Below are positions 61,280 to 64,000 of a DNA stretch of 64,000 bases, piece after piece. Within the stretch, counting starts at the first letter, position 1; each line of letters begins with the position of its first letter. A program made the translations under genes and the position numbers. The notes beneath the pieces are model-generated. The model made no database searches, was not told the origin of the DNA, and was given only the letters and a program-made list of their open reading frames with translations. The stretch is from Pyricularia pennisetigena (Eukaryota; Ascomycota; Sordariomycetes; Magnaporthales; Pyriculariaceae), in contig NC_043744.1 of the NCBI RefSeq assembly GCF_004337985.1, positions 6,323,688 through 6,387,687 on the forward strand, given 5' to 3'.

Positions 61280-61621
61280 ATGCGCTACGCGACTTTTGAA
61301 GCTTTTTTCCTTATTTTGGGAACTATTGCTACCGTTGACGGTAAGATCGAAAATGCAATTATGCGAGGAAATTATATCGACTTAAGCCGAGAACCCGACC
61401 CTAATTTCATCGACCACCCTGGGATTCCTAAGCCCGAATGCTTTTGGTTTATGTTTCACGACGGGCAAAGAGTAGAGGCTGGGACTTGTTATAGCAATTG
61501 GGAGTTTGGAATGCAAGTTGGTCCAAGCTGGGTTACTATTCAATCAGATGAACATTGTAATTTGTTAGGCACTTATACGCCAGGGTGGATGGTTTTGGGG
61601 AAAAAAAGGCCTGGCTTCTAA
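61280..61621 (+). CDS. AVR-Pik-like: AVR-Pik-like (APikL) MAX-type effector
   Basis: An intact 113-residue protein, the same length as AVR-Pik of the rice blast fungus. I recognise close similarity along the mature chain. Residues 1-21 form the signal peptide. Cys54 and Cys70 sit where AVR-Pik has its disulphide, and a third Cys is at 93. The polymorphic contact positions 46-48 read His-Pro-Gly. The C-terminal half keeps the family pattern, including a VLGKKRPGF end. AVR-Pik and its relatives have the MAX beta-sandwich fold, bind heavy-metal-associated (HMA) domain proteins of grasses and are recognised by rice Pik receptors. The signal and N-terminal mature part are the most diverged, so this is a homologue or distinct allele family member. 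Whether it binds HMA domains cannot be told. A mobile-element end begins 25 bp after the stop codon. No intron is needed. Confidence 0.88.
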   Translation: MRYATFEAFFLILGTIATVDGKIENAIMRGNYIDLSREPDPNFIDHPGIPKPECFWFMFHDGQRVEAGTCYSNWEFGMQVGPSWVTIQSDEHCNLLGTYTPGWMVLGKKRPGF

Positions 61622-61645
61622 AAAGATAGAAACTAGAACATATAG

Positions 61646-62110
61646 TAGTCTCAGGGCTTATCCCTAAAGCCCAGAGCTCCACAATTCATCCACTTCGTTC
61701 CGCTTCGCTCCATTTCGTGGCACAATTACCGTTTTGCAATATACCTATAAATCCATGAAAAAACGCTTTAATTCAAATCTGAAGATAATTTGTAGAACTT
61801 CGCCGTTTAAAGGGGTGTTTTCGTTAATTCGGCGGCCAATATTCCCTTATAGAAAAATAAAAATCGTAAAAATATACGGTTTATACGTTAGAAATGGCAT
61901 TTGATACCGCTATTAATAAAGATTTAAGTTTTATTTCTACGTACTATAACGGCCGAAATCAATAGCACCTGCCTTTAATTTGCTTATAGCGGTACCATTT
62001 TTTCCATTTTTTCAATTGTCGATTTCTTCTCATATTATTCGTGTTTTTTTAACCAAATTTCAAAGCCTTTGCACGTGGGGGGTGGCATACATATAAATAT
62101 TAGTACTTGG
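61646..62110 (+). repeat. Type B terminal module plus short body, truncated
   Basis: It starts TAGTCTCAGGGCTTATCC 25 bp after the effector stop codon. The module is diverged (inner motif GCCGTTTAAAGGGGTG) and the body matches the start of the 22373 and 62222 copies up to a TTGCACGTGGGGGGTGG block. Confidence 0.75.
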
Positions 62111-62221
62111 GGCCTGTGCGTCGTGGGCCCCCTCAAAGAGGGGGTTACAAAACCATGATTTTCGACAAAACCGTGGGCCCCCCCTTATTAGTTTTTTAGC
62201 TAAAAAATCGTTAACGAATCC

Positions 62222-63827
62222 TAGTCTCAGGGCTCATCCCTGAGCCCAGAGCTCCACAATTGAGCGTGGCTCAATTGCGGTTTTGCAATGTACCTGTGGG
62301 TCCATCCAAAGAACGCTCTGGTTCAGGTCTGAGGACAATTTGTCGAATTTCGCCGTTTATAGCGGTATTTTTGGCCTTTTTTCGATCGACACTCCTTTAT
62401 TATTCCACAATTACGCAAAATATCGAAAAAGGAGAATATCGTTGAAAATAGCGTTTAGTACCGCTGTTAGCAGCGATTTGATTTATTTTATTATTTATTA
62501 TAACGGCCGATCTGGATACCATTTGCCTTTAATCCGTTTATAGCGGTATTGGTTTTTCGATTTTTTTTCGATTTTCGATTTTTTTAAATATTATTTTTAA
62601 TTGTTAACCAAATTTTATATTTTTTGCACGTGGAGGGTTGTATATATATATATATATATATATATACCGTTACAATAGGTTTTGGTGCATATACCGTATT
62701 ATATACGTAGTTAAATAAACGGATACGCAACATATATTTTTTGATATATTATTTATAATCGAAAATCGTTTATATTTAACCAATTTTAATGATTGTAAAG
62801 CCACAATTTCAGGGTTTACACTAAGTCTGTAAATGAGCGTCCACGTGGAGCCAAATTTATAATACTGGTTTTTGAAGCTTTTTTATACTAAAAAATACTA
62901 AATGTATATTTTATAAATGTTTTTGCATTATTTAATTACATTCTTATTATTTTTGTTTTGCCATCAAGTTTTACGGTTTCTGCACGTGAGGGTGGCCCAC
63001 GCTCACTTAATATACTACTGTAATTTGGTACACATATTTAATAATATAAACCGTGAAATAAGCGGATAGGTAAAATATATATAATTTTACATTCAATTTA
63101 CAATCGAAACCTTTTCACACTTTTACCAATTTTTATAATAGTAAAACCAGAATTTGAGGAATTGCATTAAATATATAAATAAACGTTAACGTGGAGTCTA
63201 ATTTATAATACCCATTTATATTTTTTTTATATAAAAAAATGTTAGATTTGTGCCATTTTTCTACGTTTTGTTTTATTTAATTAAATAAAACTTTCAAAAC
63301 TAAAGATAAATAGCATTTGAATACAGACCGAGAAAAGAATGGACCAATTAAAAGTTTTTTTAATTACTATTATTTACGTAGATTATTTAGCTTTCAACTA
63401 AATTGAAAATTAATATAAAGATTCTAATAAAAGCTTTGTTTTGAACCATAATTGCATGCATTTCGTAGTTATAGATCCGCTCAATAATAAATATTATTGT
63501 TTACCTTTAAAACATTATTATACTGCATAATCTAAAATAATATTTGAATAAAATAAAAAACTACCAATTTTCCTTAATATTTTGATATTTTTCCAAATAA
63601 ACTGGATAAAAAAGCGCGGTTTTTCACAAAAAGATTACCAAAGGCCAATCAGTTTAACGCAGGTTAGTTCACATTTTTACGATTTTTATTTAGTTTTATT
63701 TTCGAATATTTAATTGTACACCGTGGTTACCCTATATATTTTACTGTTATAATGCGTATACAATATATAAACCCGCTACAAATGGCGAAATGCGACAAAT
63801 TATCGTTAGTAATACCGCTATAAACGG
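62222..63827 (+). mobile_element. Second copy of the type B element with 1.5 kb body
   Basis: About 1.6 kb in direct orientation to 22373-24058 and alignable throughout. It begins with the same module and ends with an inverted inner motif (TACCGCTATAAACGG at 63813-63827). It includes a (TA)n run at about 62640-62665 and the same diverged tandem repeat. No coding sequence recognised. Confidence 0.7.
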
Positions 63828-64000
63828 TAGCCTCAGGGCTCATCCCTGAAGCCCAAAGCTCCACAATTGATCCACTCCATTCGCTGCGCTCCATTTCGTG
63901 GCTCAATTACGGCTTTGCAATGTACCTGTGGGTCCATCCAAAGAACGCTTTGGTTCAGGTTTGAGGATAATTTGTCGATTTTCGCCGTTTATGGCGGTAT
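63828..64000 (+). repeat. Third consecutive type B terminal module, cut by the window end
   Basis: It starts TAGCCTCAGGGCTC and runs through the hairpin blocks to GCCGTTTATGGCGGTA at the last bases of the window. Confidence 0.85.

Noticed and set aside
15700..64000. CRISPR-like or regularly spaced repeat arrays
   Set aside because: Repeats found are palindromes, tandem duplications and transposon ends; none has regular unique spacers, and the organism is a fungus.

Overview
The window is filamentous-ascomycete DNA, most likely Pyricularia (Magnaporthe) or a close relative. Short introns with GT...CTGAC...AG signals show it is an ascomycete. The genus call rests mainly on a small secreted protein at 61280-61621 that I recognise as a member of the AVR-Pik (APikL) effector family of blast fungi. 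A Fot1/Pot2-like transposon with 43-bp terminal inverted repeats agrees with it. The species cannot be fixed from the sequence alone.

The left part (1 to about 15.6 kb) is ordinary, GC-rich and gene-dense. In order it holds the 5' part of an MFS sugar transporter (-), an intracellular sialidase-fold (BNR/Asp-box) protein (+), a dihydrodipicolinate synthase/N-acetylneuraminate lyase-family aldolase (-), a cytochrome b5-FMN alpha-hydroxyacid dehydrogenase (-), a SET-domain protein (+), a PARP with BRCT, WGR and catalytic domains (+), a conserved-looking unknown (-) and two small two-exon unknowns (-). The first four could form a small sugar-acid catabolic cluster: uptake, glycan cleavage, 2-keto-3-deoxy acid cleavage and hydroxyacid oxidation.

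From about 15.7 kb to the end the sequence is AT-rich and its coding frames are broken by TAA/TAG where CAA/CAG are expected, while CpG is well kept. This is the signature of repeat-induced point mutation (RIP). The region is a nest of mobile elements: a Pot2-like element (16370-18253); a 5'-truncated Copia copy (24059-28101, -); a complete but dead Copia element (28102-50323, +) with both LTRs, a probable half-tRNA primer site and a polypurine tract; a second Copia pol fragment (50324-53060); a repeat family present as two inverted copies (about 20.8-22.4 kb and 53.1-54.7 kb); and a possible hAT remnant (about 54.7-58.7 kb).

Inside the gag gene of the complete Copia element lies a 13.8-kb DNA element (29556-43392). 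It is flanked by a 9-bp target-site duplication, and removing it restores the gag frame. It carries remnants of three genes: one resembling DUF6589-type fungal proteins, one SNF2-family ATPase and one RecQ-like helicase. Related terminal modules occur at least six more times in the window. A 718-bp near-perfect palindrome with TG...CA ends, a 5-bp duplication and tRNA-like boxes sits in the same Copia element.

Three small secreted protein genes survive intact: 18834-19190 (+), 59892-60209 (-) and the AVR-Pik-like gene 61280-61621 (+). Two of them end within about 50 bp of a terminal module of the 13.8-kb family. The layout is a typical effector-bearing, repeat-rich compartment next to a conserved gene block.
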